A stretch of 33,617 bases of DNA from Phycisphaeraceae bacterium (GTDB lineage Bacteria > Planctomycetota > Phycisphaerae > Phycisphaerales > Phycisphaeraceae): positions 35,685-69,301 of the forward strand of contig PAIY01000263.1 of the NCBI GenBank assembly GCA_002704825.1. Reading direction: 5' to 3'. Position numbers and translations under genes: made by a program. Position 1 is the first letter of the stretch; each line of letters begins with the position of its first letter. The notes beneath the pieces are model-generated. The model had not been told where the DNA came from and searched no databases. It saw only the letters and a program-made list of their open reading frames with translations. Positions 11,019-20,977 of the stretch are shown here, in pieces.

Positions 11019-12478
11019 CGACGTTGACGAGTGACAACGCCCATAATCCCGTGGCAGATGGTGAAAAGGTTCTGGGGCCAAACGACAACGCCTACCAGGA
11101 TCCGACCCATCGTGCGCCATTGGTCGTGGGTAAACACAACTTCACCACCATCACCGAAACGGTCACGGACTTAAACCTCCGCAAGACTCCCAAGGCATGG
11201 TATGTCGCGTTTGCGATCTCCAACTGCCTGCTGCTGATGTTCCTTTACTGCATCTACGAACTGATCACCAAGGGCGTGGGTGTCTGGGGCAACAACAACC
11301 CGGTTGCCTGGGGTTTTCCCATTGTGAACTTCGTGTTCTGGGTCGGTATCGGTCATGCCGGTACGCTGATCTCAGCCATTTTGTTTTTGTTCCGTCAGAA
11401 CTGGCGCACGAGTATCAACCGGTTCGCTGAAGCAATGACGATTTTTGCCGTCTGCTGTGCCGGTGCATTTCCTGCACTGCACGTCGGACGCCCGTGGCTG
11501 GCTTACTGGTTGTTCCCGATTCCCAACCAGATGGGGATGTGGCCTCAGTTCCGCTCGCCATTGCTTTGGGACGTGTTCGCGGTCAACACCTATGCGACCG
11601 TCTCACTGCTGTTCTGGTACGTGGGCATGATCCCTGACCTTGCCACGCTGCGTGATCGCTGCAAAAACAAGATCGGCCAATTCCTTTACGGCTTATTCAG
11701 TCTCGGTTGGACCGGTTCTTCGCGCCACTGGCATCGCTACGAAAAGGCTTACCTGCTGCTTGCAGCGCTGGCGACCCCGCTGGTGCTTTCGGTGCACTCC
11801 GTGGTTTCGTTTGACTTTGCAACCTCGCAGCTACCCGGCTGGCATACGACGATTTTCCCGCCTTACTTCGTCGCCGGTGCCGTGTTCGGCGGGTTTGCGA
11901 TGGTGGTGACTTTGGCGGTCCCCGCACGTCAGTGGTTTGGTCTCAAAGACTTCATCACGATGCGTCACCTTGAAAACATGAACAAGATTATCCTGGCAAC
12001 GGGCATGATTGTCGGTTACGCCTACACGACCGAGTTCTTCATGGCCTGGTATTCGGGGCATCACTACGAACAGTTCACATTCCTTAACCGTCCGTTTGGA
12101 CCCTACAGTTGGGCCTTTGCGGTGATGTTCTGCTGCAATGTGTTTGCTCCGCAACTCTTCTGGTTTAAGAAGTGTCGGACGAGTATTCCGATCATGATGT
12201 TCGTTGCCATGTGCGTGAACGTGGGGATGTGGTTTGAACGTTTTGTGATTGTGACAACATCGCTACACCGTGACTTTTTGCCTTCGAGTTGGGACATGTT
12301 TGTGCCCACGAAGATTGACATCATGATGTTGATTGGCAGCTTTGGTTTGTTCTTCACATTGTTCCTGCTGTTCTGCCGATTCCTGCCGATGGTCGCGATT
12401 TCGGAAGTCAAGAACGTGACACCGCAGGCACATGCTCATCACGATCATGATGAGCATCATGAAGGAGGGCAGCACTGA
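11015..12478 (+). CDS. actC: Alternative complex III quinol-binding membrane subunit ActC (NrfD/PsrC family)
   Basis: 487 residues with about ten membrane helices, NrfD/PsrC family, the site of quinol oxidation in alternative complex III. Typical segments are [38 protein letters not shown], and the later [35 protein letters not shown]. The protein ends in a histidine-rich tail ([15 protein letters not shown], seven His). ATGA overlap with actB at 11015 and TGATG overlap with actD at 12476-12480 point to coupled translation. ActC and ActF are homologous membrane subunits of the same complex. Confidence 0.93.
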
Positions 12479-13044
12479 TGGTATTGGGAATGCCCACGAA
12501 AAATCCTGACGCTCAGTCCAAAGTGGTTGCGATCATCGCCGAGTTTGACTCGGTGGACGCGATCCTTGCAGCATCGGAGAAAGTCCGCGACGCCGGTTAC
12601 ACCAAATGGGACACGCACACGCCGTTCCCCGTCCATGGCATTGACGATGCCATGGGAATCAAGCCGACGATTCTGCCCTGGTTAGTCTTGGGCGGCGGGA
12701 TCACTGGTTGTTTGGGTGGCCTGGCTTTGGCCTGGTACACCAACGCATTTGAGTATCCCTTTTTGACATCGGGTAAGCCGCAGTTTTCACTGCCAGCTAA
12801 CATTCCGGTGATCTTTGAAACGACGGTGTTGCTCTCTGCTTTTGGCGCGGTGTTCGGCATGCTTGGACTCAACCGGTTGCCCTGGCATTACAACCCGCTG
12901 TTCAAGAAGAAGTCCTTTAGCCGCGTGACCAATGACCGCTTTGTCGTTGTCATCGAAGCAACGGACCCGATTTTTGATGTGCAGCGGACCACCGATCTGC
13001 TTAACAGCCTGACGCCGATTTGTGTCGAGGAGGTTGAGGATTAA
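12478..13044 (+). CDS. actD: Alternative complex III subunit ActD (DUF3341)
   Basis: 188 residues. A soluble ferredoxin-like N-terminal half (KVVAIIAEFDSVDAILAASEKVRDAGYTKWDTHTPFPVHGIDDAMG) precedes two membrane helices (about 62-82 and 103-125), the pattern of DUF3341/ActD. The motif HTPFPVHGID is characteristic. In the complex ActD is a peripheral membrane-anchored subunit without redox centres. It overlaps actC by one base and is two bases from actE. Confidence 0.92.
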   Translation: MVLGMPTKNPDAQSKVVAIIAEFDSVDAILAASEKVRDAGYTKWDTHTPFPVHGIDDAMGIKPTILPWLVLGGGITGCLGGLALAWYTNAFEYPFLTSGKPQFSLPANIPVIFETTVLLSAFGAVFGMLGLNRLPWHYNPLFKKKSFSRVTNDRFVVVIEATDPIFDVQRTTDLLNSLTPICVEEVED

Positions 13045-13046
13045 TC

Positions 13047-13769
13047 ATGAGTGACCACTCGCAAAACAAATCTGGTGGAACCTTGAAAAGCCCGGTCTTC
13101 TGGATCGTGTTTATCCTGGTGATGGGGGCGGTGATCAGTTGGCTGCCGATGTCGATCATTGCCAAGAGTCGGTTTACCACGTCCGAAAAACCGCGCATCC
13201 ACATCTTCCAGGATATGGATCAGCAACCCAAGTATCGCCCGCAGGCCACCAGCGCGATTTTCGCTGACGGCCGCGCCATGCGTCAGCCGGTTCAAGGCAC
13301 GGTTGCCTTTGGTGATGTGCAGGAATCCGATCATTACTTCCGCGGATACGAACGTGTTGAAACCCAGCAGCAGGGCAAGTTCGAAGTGACCTACTTCAAG
13401 GGCTTCCCCCAAGAAGTGACCGTCGATGAGAACTTCATCAAACGCGGTCAACAGCGTTACGAAATTTACTGCACCCCCTGTCACGGTTCGGATGGTTATG
13501 GCCAAGGCACCGTGCACCTGCGTGCTTTGGAGTTGCAGCAGGCCACCTGGGTCCCGCCGACTTCCATGCACACCGACATGGTGCGTGATCGTGAAGAAGG
13601 ACACATCTTCAACACCATCACCCACGGCATTCGCAACATGCCTGCTTACGGCAAACAGATTCCCGTCAAGGATCGCTGGGCGATTGTCGCCTACATCCGT
13701 GCGTTGCAGCTAAGTCAGAATGCACCGATCAGCGATGTCCCCGAAGACGTGAAACCGACGTTGCGATGA
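13047..13769 (+). CDS. actE: Alternative complex III monoheme cytochrome c subunit ActE
   Basis: 240 residues. One membrane helix (about 19-37) is followed by a periplasmic cytochrome c domain with a single heme site CTPCH at 142-146 and a likely axial Met in HGIRNMPAYGKQIP. The preceding MDQQPKYRPQ and FADGRAMRQPVQGTVAFG segments are typical of ActE. It would pass electrons from ActA hemes to an acceptor cytochrome or directly to the caa3 oxidase encoded downstream. No lipobox Cys is visible, so anchoring is by the helix. Confidence 0.92.
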   Translation: MSDHSQNKSGGTLKSPVFWIVFILVMGAVISWLPMSIIAKSRFTTSEKPRIHIFQDMDQQPKYRPQATSAIFADGRAMRQPVQGTVAFGDVQESDHYFRGYERVETQQQGKFEVTYFKGFPQEVTVDENFIKRGQQRYEIYCTPCHGSDGYGQGTVHLRALELQQATWVPPTSMHTDMVRDREEGHIFNTITHGIRNMPAYGKQIPVKDRWAIVAYIRALQLSQNAPISDVPEDVKPTLR

Positions 13770-13774
13770 GCAAG

Positions 13775-13904
13775 CAGGGATTCGTGATTAGGGATTTGGG
13801 ATTAGGGTCAAGACAATTAAAGGCAGGAATAGGGAATGTAATACGGTGGATTAGGTTTGGAAATGTTTTTCCCCTAATCCCGAATCACAAATCCCTAATC
13901 CCTG
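13775..13904. repeat. Inverted repeat of degenerate GGGATTA heptamers, copy 1
   Basis: The actE-actF gap holds a 33-base left arm (13775-13807) and right arm (13872-13904) that match in 28 of 33 positions as an inverted repeat. Each arm is four 7-base units close to GGGATTA (left order GGGATTC, GTGATTA, GGGATTT, GGGATTA). The 64-base spacer has further loose AGGGAAT and GGATTAGG pieces. A second copy lies at 16884-16983. Confidence 0.85.
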
Positions 13905-13922
13905 AACAAAAAGAGTACTCGG

Positions 13923-15449
13923 ATGACTGAACAAGAAACAACACAAAGCCCGGACGCCGGCAACGTTTCAACTGCTGGCAAGCTGACAGGGGGCAAGCTC
14001 TGTATCCCGGCAGTCGGTGCCATGGGTGCCCTGGTTCCAGCCATCATTCTGGCTGCCGTGGGTAACTACGGCCTGACGCGCTTCATGTTCGCCTACATCA
14101 TCGCCTTTGCCTTTTTCCTGAGTATCAGCCTCGGCGCACTGTTTTTCGTCTGTATCCAACACGTCTCGCGAGCGGCATGGAGTGTGACTTCCCGCCGTGT
14201 GGCCGAAGTGTTGGCAATGACCATGCCGGTGATGGCGATTGCGTTTTTGCCGATCGCCGCCAATGTGTGGCTGGGTGGTGGCGATGTCTACCCCTGGGCT
14301 TCCTCCCATGCTCATCATGCATCAGCACACGGTGAGGAACATGCTGACACCACGCATGCCGGTAATGATCATGCTGCTGCAGCAGCGGATCATGCAGAAC
14401 CTGCCACGGGTCACGCATCGCTGACCGCGCGCGATGAATATGCTCCGGATGAAAAGAAAAACGCTCATGCTGCCGATGCAACGCAACACGCTGCACCGGC
14501 ACAAGAAGTCGTTGTTGATGAATCACACGCTCAACCGGCTGTCACACTTGACGGTCATGGCCGCATTGCTGGCGTGATTGATTCACATACCGAAGAAATC
14601 TACACCGCCAAGAAAGCGGCCTACCTGAATGTCCCGTTTTTCATTGCCCGTTGGGTGATTTACTTTGCGGTCTGGATTGGCCTGAGTTTCACGTTCTGGA
14701 AAAAGAGCGTGGAGCAGGACAGCACCGGTGATGTGCAGATTACGCGATTCCTGGAACGTTTTTCGCCTTTGGCGATTGTGCTCTTTGCGGTGACGGTGAC
14801 CTATGCGACGTTCGATTTGATCATGTCGCTGAGTCCTGCCTGGTTCTCGACGATCTTTGGCGTGTACTACTTTGCTGGCTGCATGCTCTCGATTTTCGCG
14901 GTTCTGATTCTGGTGCTTTCGTTCCTGCGTAACAAGGGCATGATCGACAAGGACACGGTGAGTAAGGAACACCTGCACGATCATGGCAAGTTCCTTTTCG
15001 GCTTTGTGGTCTTCTGGGCTTACATCGCCTTCTCGCAGTACATGCTCATCTGGTACGCATCACTGCCTGAAACCACGTTCTGGTTTGTGGCCCGTGGTGC
15101 GACGACCGTTGCTGCGGACTTTAACACCTGGAGCATTGTGAGTATCGCGTTGGTGATCTGCCATTTCTTCATCCCGTTTGTCGGTTTGATGAGTCGGCAT
15201 ATCAAGCGAACCAATGCGACGCTGCAGTTCTGGGCGGTGTGGCTGTTGGTCTTCCACTGGATTGATTTGTGGTGGTTGATCATGCCGGAGATGAGCGTGA
15301 ACTTGAAGGTCGGTCTGGTTGAAATTTTGACCATGGTTGGCCTTGGCGGTTTGTTTGTTGCCGGTGCCGTGTGGGTGGGTTCGCTCAACGCGATCGTCCC
15401 GCAGAAAGACCCGCGCATGACCGAGTCGCTGGCATTTAAGAATATGTAA
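13923..15449 (+). CDS. actF: Alternative complex III membrane subunit ActF
   Basis: 508 residues, NrfD-like, about ten membrane helices. It is longer than a usual ActF (roughly 400-430) because of an Ala/His-rich, low-complexity insertion at about 125-222 carrying some 14 histidines between the third and fourth helices. Core segments include VPFFIARWVIYFAVWIGLSFTFWKKS and GMIDKDTVSKEHLHDHGKFLFGFVVFWAYIAFSQYMLIWYASLPETTFW, typical of the family. ActF is thought to help proton handling or stability. It is separated from actE by the heptamer inverted repeat rather than an overlap. Confidence 0.92.
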   Translation: MTEQETTQSPDAGNVSTAGKLTGGKLCIPAVGAMGALVPAIILAAVGNYGLTRFMFAYIIAFAFFLSISLGALFFVCIQHVSRAAWSVTSRRVAEVLAMTMPVMAIAFLPIAANVWLGGGDVYPWASSHAHHASAHGEEHADTTHAGNDHAAAAADHAEPATGHASLTARDEYAPDEKKNAHAADATQHAAPAQEVVVDESHAQPAVTLDGHGRIAGVIDSHTEEIYTAKKAAYLNVPFFIARWVIYFAVWIGLSFTFWKKSVEQDSTGDVQITRFLERFSPLAIVLFAVTVTYATFDLIMSLSPAWFSTIFGVYYFAGCMLSIFAVLILVLSFLRNKGMIDKDTVSKEHLHDHGKFLFGFVVFWAYIAFSQYMLIWYASLPETTFWFVARGATTVAADFNTWSIVSIALVICHFFIPFVGLMSRHIKRTNATLQFWAVWLLVFHWIDLWWLIMPEMSVNLKVGLVEILTMVGLGGLFVAGAVWVGSLNAIVPQKDPRMTESLAFKNM

Positions 15450-15484
15450 TCTGGTTTTGACCAGTGAAATGAAGCAGGTGACCT

Positions 15485-15787
15485 ATGGCACTGAAGACTG
15501 TTGAAAAAGAATACGTGGACATCCCGACGCTGGTGGCCATTGGCTCGGTGAGTACCGTTTTGCTCATTGTGGTGGTCTTTGCTTTGCAGGCATGGTTCTA
15601 CTACGAACAACACAACGAACAGGTACGCAAGGAAGCCAACAACCCCAACTGGGTGCTGCGTGAAGTGAAGCTCAAACAGCAAGAGAAGATCAACAGTTAT
15701 CGTTGGGTCGATCAACAAAAACAGATCGCTTCAATTCCGATTGATCAGGCCATCAAGTTGACAGCCCAGTCACTGAACAAAAAGTAA
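15485..15787 (+). CDS. Small one-helix membrane protein of the act/cox cluster, function unknown
   Basis: 100 residues. A short N-terminal segment is followed by one transmembrane helix (about 15-38: LVAIGSVSTVLLIVVVFALQAWF) and a charged C-terminal part with NPNWVLREVKLKQQEKINSYRWVDQQKQIASIPIDQAIKLT. The SYRWVDQQKQIASIPIDQAI segment resembles the tail of small proteins accompanying act operons in planctomycetes and related bacteria, as far as I recall. It has a purine-rich AGCAGGTGA upstream and sits 35 bases after actF, so it is probably part of the complex or its assembly. No heme, copper or Fe-S motif is present. Confidence 0.8.
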   Translation: MALKTVEKEYVDIPTLVAIGSVSTVLLIVVVFALQAWFYYEQHNEQVRKEANNPNWVLREVKLKQQEKINSYRWVDQQKQIASIPIDQAIKLTAQSLNKK

Positions 15788-15881
15788 AGAACATTAGCAC
15801 GTTCGCTGTCTGCACACCTCCTGAAACTCGACACCGCCATGTCGAACCCGCGCAGCAGTGATCGCGAAAAAGAAGAACCTC

Positions 15882-16898
15882 ATGAAACCTTCTACCGCCA
15901 ATCAAGCCGGTGTTGTCACGTTTTCACGTCGCAAGCGCAAGTCGATTGCCCGTGGCTGTGTCATGCTGATCCTGCTTGCGATGCAGGTGGGTGTGGTTCA
16001 TGCCGCCAGCCAGACCGCCAATGAGATCAAGGCCGAAAACCGTGGCCGCAGTGTGATCTCCAAGCCGCCTGCGTTGATTGTTGATCCGGAAAATGACGTG
16101 CGGACACTCGATGACACGCTGTCGCGCAAGGAACGCAGTCCCGAGGAAATCGCTGGTGTGACCATCGAGCAGAAGCTTGGTGCGAAGTTGCCTTTGGATA
16201 CGCAGTTCACCAACGAGTTAGGCGAGACTGTCACGCTGGGGGACTACTTCAAATCCGGACGCCCGGTGGTTTTGAATCTCGGTTATTTCCAATGCCCGAT
16301 GCTTTGCGGTCTGGTGCTCAATGCGACGCTGGACGTTGCCAAAGAGATGGACCTGAAGGTTGGCAAGGACTACGACATCTTGTCGGTGAGTTTTGACCCA
16401 CGTGATACAGCGGTGGTCGCCAAACTCAAGAAGCAGAACTATCTCAAGGAGCTTGGCCAGGCCGGTGCTGACAAGGGCTGGCATTTCCTGGTCGGGAAAG
16501 ATCCGAGCATCAAGGCGTTGACCCAGACGGTGGGTTTTGGTTACCGCTGGAATGAAGACCGCAAAGAGTATGTCCATGCTGCGGCATTGATCGTGCTCAC
16601 GCCCGAGGGTCAGGTTTCCCGGTATCTCTATGGCGTGAAGTTCGTGCCACGCACCACACGCCTGAGCCTGGTCGAAGCTTCGGAAAACAAAATCGGCAAC
16701 GTGGTCGATTCAGTGTTGCTTTACTGCTTTTTGTATGACGCAAGCAAGGGTCGCTATACCTTGGCGGCTTTGAACATCATGCGTGCAGGGGGCGTCATGA
16801 CCGTGCTGATCATCAGCACCGTGGTTCTGATTGCTCTGCGACGTGAACGAAAAAAACAGGCGATGACGGAGGCTGAAGGTCAAGGGATTAGTGATTAG
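15882..16898 (+). CDS. SCO1/SenC-family copper protein for oxidase assembly
   Basis: 338 residues from the ATG at 15882 (AGAAG upstream); a GTG at 15858 would add eight. An N-terminal hydrophobic segment (about 23-41) exports a thioredoxin-fold domain with the copper site CPMLC (Cys138, Cys142) and His232 in EYVHAAAL, all three SCO ligands. A second hydrophobic helix lies at about 303-319, so the protein is anchored at both ends. SCO proteins deliver copper to, or reduce, the CuA site of oxidase subunit II, and coxB follows directly. The last codons and stop (GISD, TAG) are read from a heptamer repeat that begins at 16884, so the C-terminus was apparently remodelled by that element. Confidence 0.92.
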   Translation: MKPSTANQAGVVTFSRRKRKSIARGCVMLILLAMQVGVVHAASQTANEIKAENRGRSVISKPPALIVDPENDVRTLDDTLSRKERSPEEIAGVTIEQKLGAKLPLDTQFTNELGETVTLGDYFKSGRPVVLNLGYFQCPMLCGLVLNATLDVAKEMDLKVGKDYDILSVSFDPRDTAVVAKLKKQNYLKELGQAGADKGWHFLVGKDPSIKALTQTVGFGYRWNEDRKEYVHAAALIVLTPEGQVSRYLYGVKFVPRTTRLSLVEASENKIGNVVDSVLLYCFLYDASKGRYTLAALNIMRAGGVMTVLIISTVVLIALRRERKKQAMTEAEGQGISD

Positions 16899-16983
16899 TG
16901 ATTAGGGATTAGGAAGAATCATCAGTTCGTGATCTGGCAATGACTGCCTTGACCCTAATCCCCAATCCCAAATCCCTAAACCC
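16884..16983. repeat. Inverted repeat of degenerate GATTAGG heptamers, copy 2
   Basis: Left arm 16884-16913 has heptamers GATTAGT, GATTAGT, GATTAGG, GATTAGG; right arm 16954-16983 matches as an inverted repeat in 25 of 30 positions. The segment GATTAGGGTCAAGGCA read on the minus strand next to the right arm matches GATTAGGGTCAAGACA beside the left arm of copy 1, so the two copies are one family in opposite orientation. The copy overlaps the end of the SCO gene and stops 25 bases before coxB. Confidence 0.85.
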
Positions 16984-17008
16984 TCAAAACAAGGGTTATG
17001 AAACAACG

Positions 17009-18070
17009 ATGATAAACCTACTAGCACAAATTGGCTCCCGTGTCTGGATGCCCGACAACGCGTCAAACTATGGCAGTGAAGTCGATGGACTGTTCTATTT
17101 CATCTACTGGCTGTGCGTGTTGATGTTCATGATGATTCTGGGTTGGATGGTTCTCTTTGTGGTGCGCTATCGCAAGCGAGCTGGCTATGAAGCCAACAAG
17201 CCCGCGCCGCATCACTCCACAGCTTTGGAACTCACCTGGTCGATCATCCCCACGTTTGTCGTGATGGGTATTTTCTACTTCGGCTTCAAAGGCTTTCTGG
17301 ATATGGCAACCCCGCCCAGCCAGGCCTATGAAATTCAGGTCATTGCCAAAAAATGGTCCTGGCAGTTTGTCTATCCCAACGGTCATGTTGATAACAACCT
17401 GCATGTCCCCGTGGATACGCCGATCCGTCTGGTGATGCAGTCTGATGACGTGATTCACAGTCTGTTCATTCCCGCGTTCCGTATCAAGAAGGACGCGGTC
17501 CCCGGCCGATTCACCAAGACCTGGTTCACAGCAACCCAGCCTGGCGATTTCAACCTGTTCTGTGCCGAGTACTGTGGTCAGCAACACTCGGTGATGAAGT
17601 CCGTCGTGACGGTGCATCCTGCTGGTGAGTTTGAAGGCTGGCTGACCGATGCAGCCAACTTCCTCAAGACCATGTCTCCCATCGAGGCCGGTGAAAAGAT
17701 TTACAACCTGCGCGGTTGTGCTCAGTGTCACACCAATGATGGACAAGCCTCGACGGGTCCGTCGTTCAAGGATTTGTTTGGACGCGAAGAAGCCATGACC
17801 GATGGCAGCAAGATTCTTGCGGATGAAGCCTACATCAAGCAATCCATTCTCGAACCCGGTGCACATATTGTTTCGGGTTACCAGAATGTCATGCCGACCT
17901 ACAAGGGACAACTCAAGGACTCGGAGATCACCGCCCTGATCCTATACTTCAAGTCCATCAGTAAACACTTCGATGGCAACATCCCCACCGAGCCGCTTGA
18001 GAAGGATGACCAGGCCGCCAGTGAACAAGAAAACCAATCGTCTCAAACGACGACGGAGGGCCAGCAATGA
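17009..18070 (+). CDS. coxB: Cytochrome c oxidase subunit II with fused cytochrome c domain (caa3 type)
   Basis: 353 residues from the ATG at 17009. An in-frame ATG at 16940 would translate the heptamer repeat (LIPNPKSLNP) and is rejected. Two membrane helices (about 28-53 and 73-96) precede the cupredoxin domain with all CuA ligands: His150, Cys185, Glu187, Cys189, His193, Met196 ([12 protein letters not shown]). A fused cytochrome c domain (about 222-320) has CAQCH (237-241) and likely axial Met295 in VMPTYKG. This makes the enzyme caa3-type, able to take electrons from ActE directly or via soluble cytochrome c. The stop overlaps coxA (ATGA). Confidence 0.95.
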   Translation: MINLLAQIGSRVWMPDNASNYGSEVDGLFYFIYWLCVLMFMMILGWMVLFVVRYRKRAGYEANKPAPHHSTALELTWSIIPTFVVMGIFYFGFKGFLDMATPPSQAYEIQVIAKKWSWQFVYPNGHVDNNLHVPVDTPIRLVMQSDDVIHSLFIPAFRIKKDAVPGRFTKTWFTATQPGDFNLFCAEYCGQQHSVMKSVVTVHPAGEFEGWLTDAANFLKTMSPIEAGEKIYNLRGCAQCHTNDGQASTGPSFKDLFGREEAMTDGSKILADEAYIKQSILEPGAHIVSGYQNVMPTYKGQLKDSEITALILYFKSISKHFDGNIPTEPLEKDDQAASEQENQSSQTTTEGQQ

Positions 18071-19821
18071 CCTCGATTCCCACACCTCATGCCAACGACT
18101 TGCCCGAGTCCCAACATAACTCCGGCGATAATTACCTCAACCACTCCAGGGGCTTTGCTTCCTGGGCGTTCACGGTTGACCACAAACGCATCGGCATCAT
18201 GTACGGCATTTCCATCTGCACCTTCCTGCTGCTGGGTGGTATCTTCGCCCTGATCCTGCGTACCATGCTGGCGCTGCCCATTGCCAACATCGAGAACCAT
18301 GCAAACTACGATCCGGCTTATCTGAAGCATTGGATGGACGTGTACAACCACATGTTCACGCTTCACGGTGCGGTGATGGTGTTCCTGTTTATCATTCCCG
18401 GTATCCCTGCTGTGTTGGGTAACTTTGTCCTGCCGTTGATGCTTGGTGCCAAGGACGTGGCATTCCCCAAGCTCAACCTGGCGAGCTTTCACATCTTCGT
18501 GATTGGTTCGTTGATCCTGGCATGGGTGCTGCTCAAAGGCGTGCTGGTTGCGATGTTCCCCGGTCTGGCGCAGTACATTGGCTACGGCGGTTTGGAAACG
18601 GGTTGGACGTTCTACACGCCATACTCCATGGACTCCAACTCCGCAGTGGTTGAAGCGACGTTTGGCGCTTTTGTGTTGGGCTTTTCCTCCATTCTCACCG
18701 GCGTCAACTTCATCGCATCCATGCACATGCTTCGTCCCAAGGGGATGAGCTGGTTCCGCATGCCGCTGTTTCTCTGGGCTTTGTACGGCACGGCGATTAT
18801 CCAGTTACTCGCCACACCGGTGCTGGCCATCACACTGCTTCTGCTCATCGCAGAGCGTGCGTTCCGCGTGGGGATTTTCGATCCCAACCTCGGTGGTGAT
18901 CCAATTCTGTATCAGCACTTTTTCTGGTTCTACTCGCACCCAGCGGTGTACATCATGGTGTTACCTGCCATGGGGGTGATCAGCGAACTGGTGACCGCGC
19001 ACAGCCGCAAGCACATCTTCGGCTACAGCTTCATCGCTTACAGCTCCATCGCGATTGCTTTGCTTGGCTTTTTCGTCTGGGGTCATCACATGTTCACCTC
19101 CGGTCAATCCCCGATGGCCAACGCGGTGTTCAGTTTGCTGACGTTCAGTGTGTCGATTCCCTCTGCGATCAAGGTGTTTAACTGGCTATCGACAATGTAT
19201 CGCGGTGAGATTCACCTGCGGACGCCGATGCTTTATGTGCTCTCATTTATCCTGCTCTTTGCCATCGGCGGACTGACGGGTTTGTTCCTGGGTGCGTTGG
19301 CAACGGACATTCATCTGCATGACACCTACTTCATCGTGGCCCACTTCCATTATGTGATGATGGGTAGCACGCTCATTGCCTTCCTTGGCGGGATGTATCA
19401 CTGGTGGCCGAAGATGACCGGCAAGATGTACTCCGAGAAGGTCGGCGCGATTGCGTGTGCCATGGTCTTCGTCGGATTCAACCTGACGTTCTTCATCCAG
19501 TTTATTGCTGGCTCCCAGGGCATGCCGCGTCGTTACGCGTCTTATATCGATGACTATCAGATCTACCATCACATCTCCACCGGCGGTGCATTTGTGCTGG
19601 GGTCGGGTCTGTTCCTGGTGCTGTTTAACTGGATTCACTCGCTGCTTAAGGGGGCACCTGCACCGGCCAACCCGTGGGGCGCTAACACACTCGAATGGCA
19701 GTGTTCCTCGCCGCCCCCGCATGACAACTTCACCGACACGCCGGCCGCTGGTGATCCGTACGACATGACCGAGTGGCAATACGATGAATCCATCAAGGGG
19801 TATGTGAAAGCCAATGACTGA
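18067..19821 (+). CDS. coxA: Cytochrome c oxidase subunit I, A2-type heme-copper oxygen reductase
   Basis: 584 residues, twelve core helices. Heme a ligand His100 (FTLHG), CuB ligand His291 and cross-linked Tyr295 in YSHPAVY (289-295), CuB His340-His341, heme a3 His426 and heme a His428 (HFH) are all present. The helix VI motif is YSHPxV rather than the GHPEV of A1 enzymes: the D-channel Glu is absent and replaced by the Tyr-Ser pair that defines the A2 class (Rhodothermus marinus and Thermus caa3). The K-channel Lys369 (PSAIKVF) and the [11 protein letters not shown] region are kept. It overlaps coxB by 4 bases and coxC by 8. Confidence 0.96.
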   Translation: MTSIPTPHANDLPESQHNSGDNYLNHSRGFASWAFTVDHKRIGIMYGISICTFLLLGGIFALILRTMLALPIANIENHANYDPAYLKHWMDVYNHMFTLHGAVMVFLFIIPGIPAVLGNFVLPLMLGAKDVAFPKLNLASFHIFVIGSLILAWVLLKGVLVAMFPGLAQYIGYGGLETGWTFYTPYSMDSNSAVVEATFGAFVLGFSSILTGVNFIASMHMLRPKGMSWFRMPLFLWALYGTAIIQLLATPVLAITLLLLIAERAFRVGIFDPNLGGDPILYQHFFWFYSHPAVYIMVLPAMGVISELVTAHSRKHIFGYSFIAYSSIAIALLGFFVWGHHMFTSGQSPMANAVFSLLTFSVSIPSAIKVFNWLSTMYRGEIHLRTPMLYVLSFILLFAIGGLTGLFLGALATDIHLHDTYFIVAHFHYVMMGSTLIAFLGGMYHWWPKMTGKMYSEKVGAIACAMVFVGFNLTFFIQFIAGSQGMPRRYASYIDDYQIYHHISTGGAFVLGSGLFLVLFNWIHSLLKGAPAPANPWGANTLEWQCSSPPPHDNFTDTPAAGDPYDMTEWQYDESIKGYVKAND

Positions 19822-20917
19822 TACCACTGCCAACACCAATGTTATGGCTCACGATTCGGATCACGGCCACGGTCACGATCCGCATCTCGCCCATCACTTT
19901 GAAACCAAGCATCAGCAGAACACCTCTGCCAAGCTGGGGATGTGGGCGTTCCTGTCCACCGAAATCCTCATGTTCGGCGGCCTTTTCTGCGGCTACGCCA
20001 TTTACCGTGCCAATCACACCGACATCTTCATGTACGCACACAAAATGCTCGACATGAAACTCGGTGCGATCAACACCGTGATCCTGCTGACCAGTTCCAT
20101 GACCATGGCCTGGGCGGTTCGTGCTGCACAGTTGGGGCAACAACAACTGCTCAAGCTTCTGCTGGCGATCACGCTGCTTGGCGGTTTTGGTTTCCTTGGC
20201 GTCAAGTATGTCGAGTACACCTCCAAGTTCCACAGCGGACTTTTTCCCGGTGCTCGCAATGCCTACTTTGATGTCGAACAGGCCAACAAGTCGCTGGGAC
20301 TTACCGGTGAGTATGCCATCACGCCGACCATGAAGCATTGGCATATCAAGAACATCGAGAACCATTACTTCGGCAAGTATGGTGTGCATTGGGAGGTCCC
20401 CAAGGCGTACCAGATTCCCGAGCTTGGCTATCACCCGCCGCATCATGGCGAACATGACAACCATGCTGTCAAACCTGCTGAGCATCACACTGCAGCAGAT
20501 GCCGGTGAGGTCCGCGAGTCATTAACCGTTGAAGCGCCCAAGCCCGGCGAGTTGGAACATTCGACCATCGGCGTCCCCGGCAATGGCCCAGCCGGTGTGA
20601 ATCCTCAGATTCTCAAAGCACCGGCGCATGACATGCCCGAAGATCATGCTGGACATCACCTTTTGACTTATGACCAACTGCCCGAGTTGGAAAAACCGCG
20701 TGTGCATCACTTCTTCCAGATCTATTACCTGATGACCGGTCTGCATGTCATTCACGTGCTCATCGGTATGTCATTGATCGCCTGGATTTTCGTGCGTGCC
20801 TGCAAAGGTCAGTTCTCCAAAGCCTACAACGTCCCCGTCGACATCGTCGGACTCTATTGGCACCTGGTGGACCTGATCTGGATTTTCCTTTTCCCGTTGT
20901 TGTATCTGATTCACTAA
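19814..20917 (+). CDS. coxC: Cytochrome c oxidase subunit III with His-rich N-terminus and large insertion
   Basis: 367 residues. Core helices are recognisable: [26 protein letters not shown], the [18 protein letters not shown] helix, and at the end [20 protein letters not shown] and [26 protein letters not shown]. The first 35 residues carry eight histidines. Between the third and fourth helices about 130 extra residues (about 145-295) are inserted, hydrophilic and His/Pro-rich, which makes the protein far longer than a five-helix subunit III (about 200). Such insertions occur in planctomycete and Bacteroidetes-like enzymes as far as I recall; their role is unknown. It overlaps the coxA end by 8 bases. 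Confidence 0.92.
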   Translation: MTDTTANTNVMAHDSDHGHGHDPHLAHHFETKHQQNTSAKLGMWAFLSTEILMFGGLFCGYAIYRANHTDIFMYAHKMLDMKLGAINTVILLTSSMTMAWAVRAAQLGQQQLLKLLLAITLLGGFGFLGVKYVEYTSKFHSGLFPGARNAYFDVEQANKSLGLTGEYAITPTMKHWHIKNIENHYFGKYGVHWEVPKAYQIPELGYHPPHHGEHDNHAVKPAEHHTAADAGEVRESLTVEAPKPGELEHSTIGVPGNGPAGVNPQILKAPAHDMPEDHAGHHLLTYDQLPELEKPRVHHFFQIYYLMTGLHVIHVLIGMSLIAWIFVRACKGQFSKAYNVPVDIVGLYWHLVDLIWIFLFPLLYLIH

Positions 20918-20977
20918 GACACCGACGCATTCAAACAGCTGCGGCCTTCAATGTCGCTGAATCTGCGAGAGATAAAC

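Noticed and set aside
13775..13904. TTAGGG-rich DNA as a telomere-like or CRISPR array
   Set aside because: Units are degenerate 7-base repeats in inverted arms without spacers, inside a bacterial operon; neither a telomere nor a CRISPR.
16940..17008. Upstream start for coxB adding 23 residues
   Set aside because: The extra residues (LIPNPKSLNP) are a translation of the heptamer repeat; the ATG at 17009 gives a normal subunit II N-terminus.
17063..17911. Long minus-strand frames opposite coxB, coxA, actB and actF
   Set aside because: They lack ribosome-binding sites and recognisable domains, and mirror the codon bias of the real genes on the other strand.
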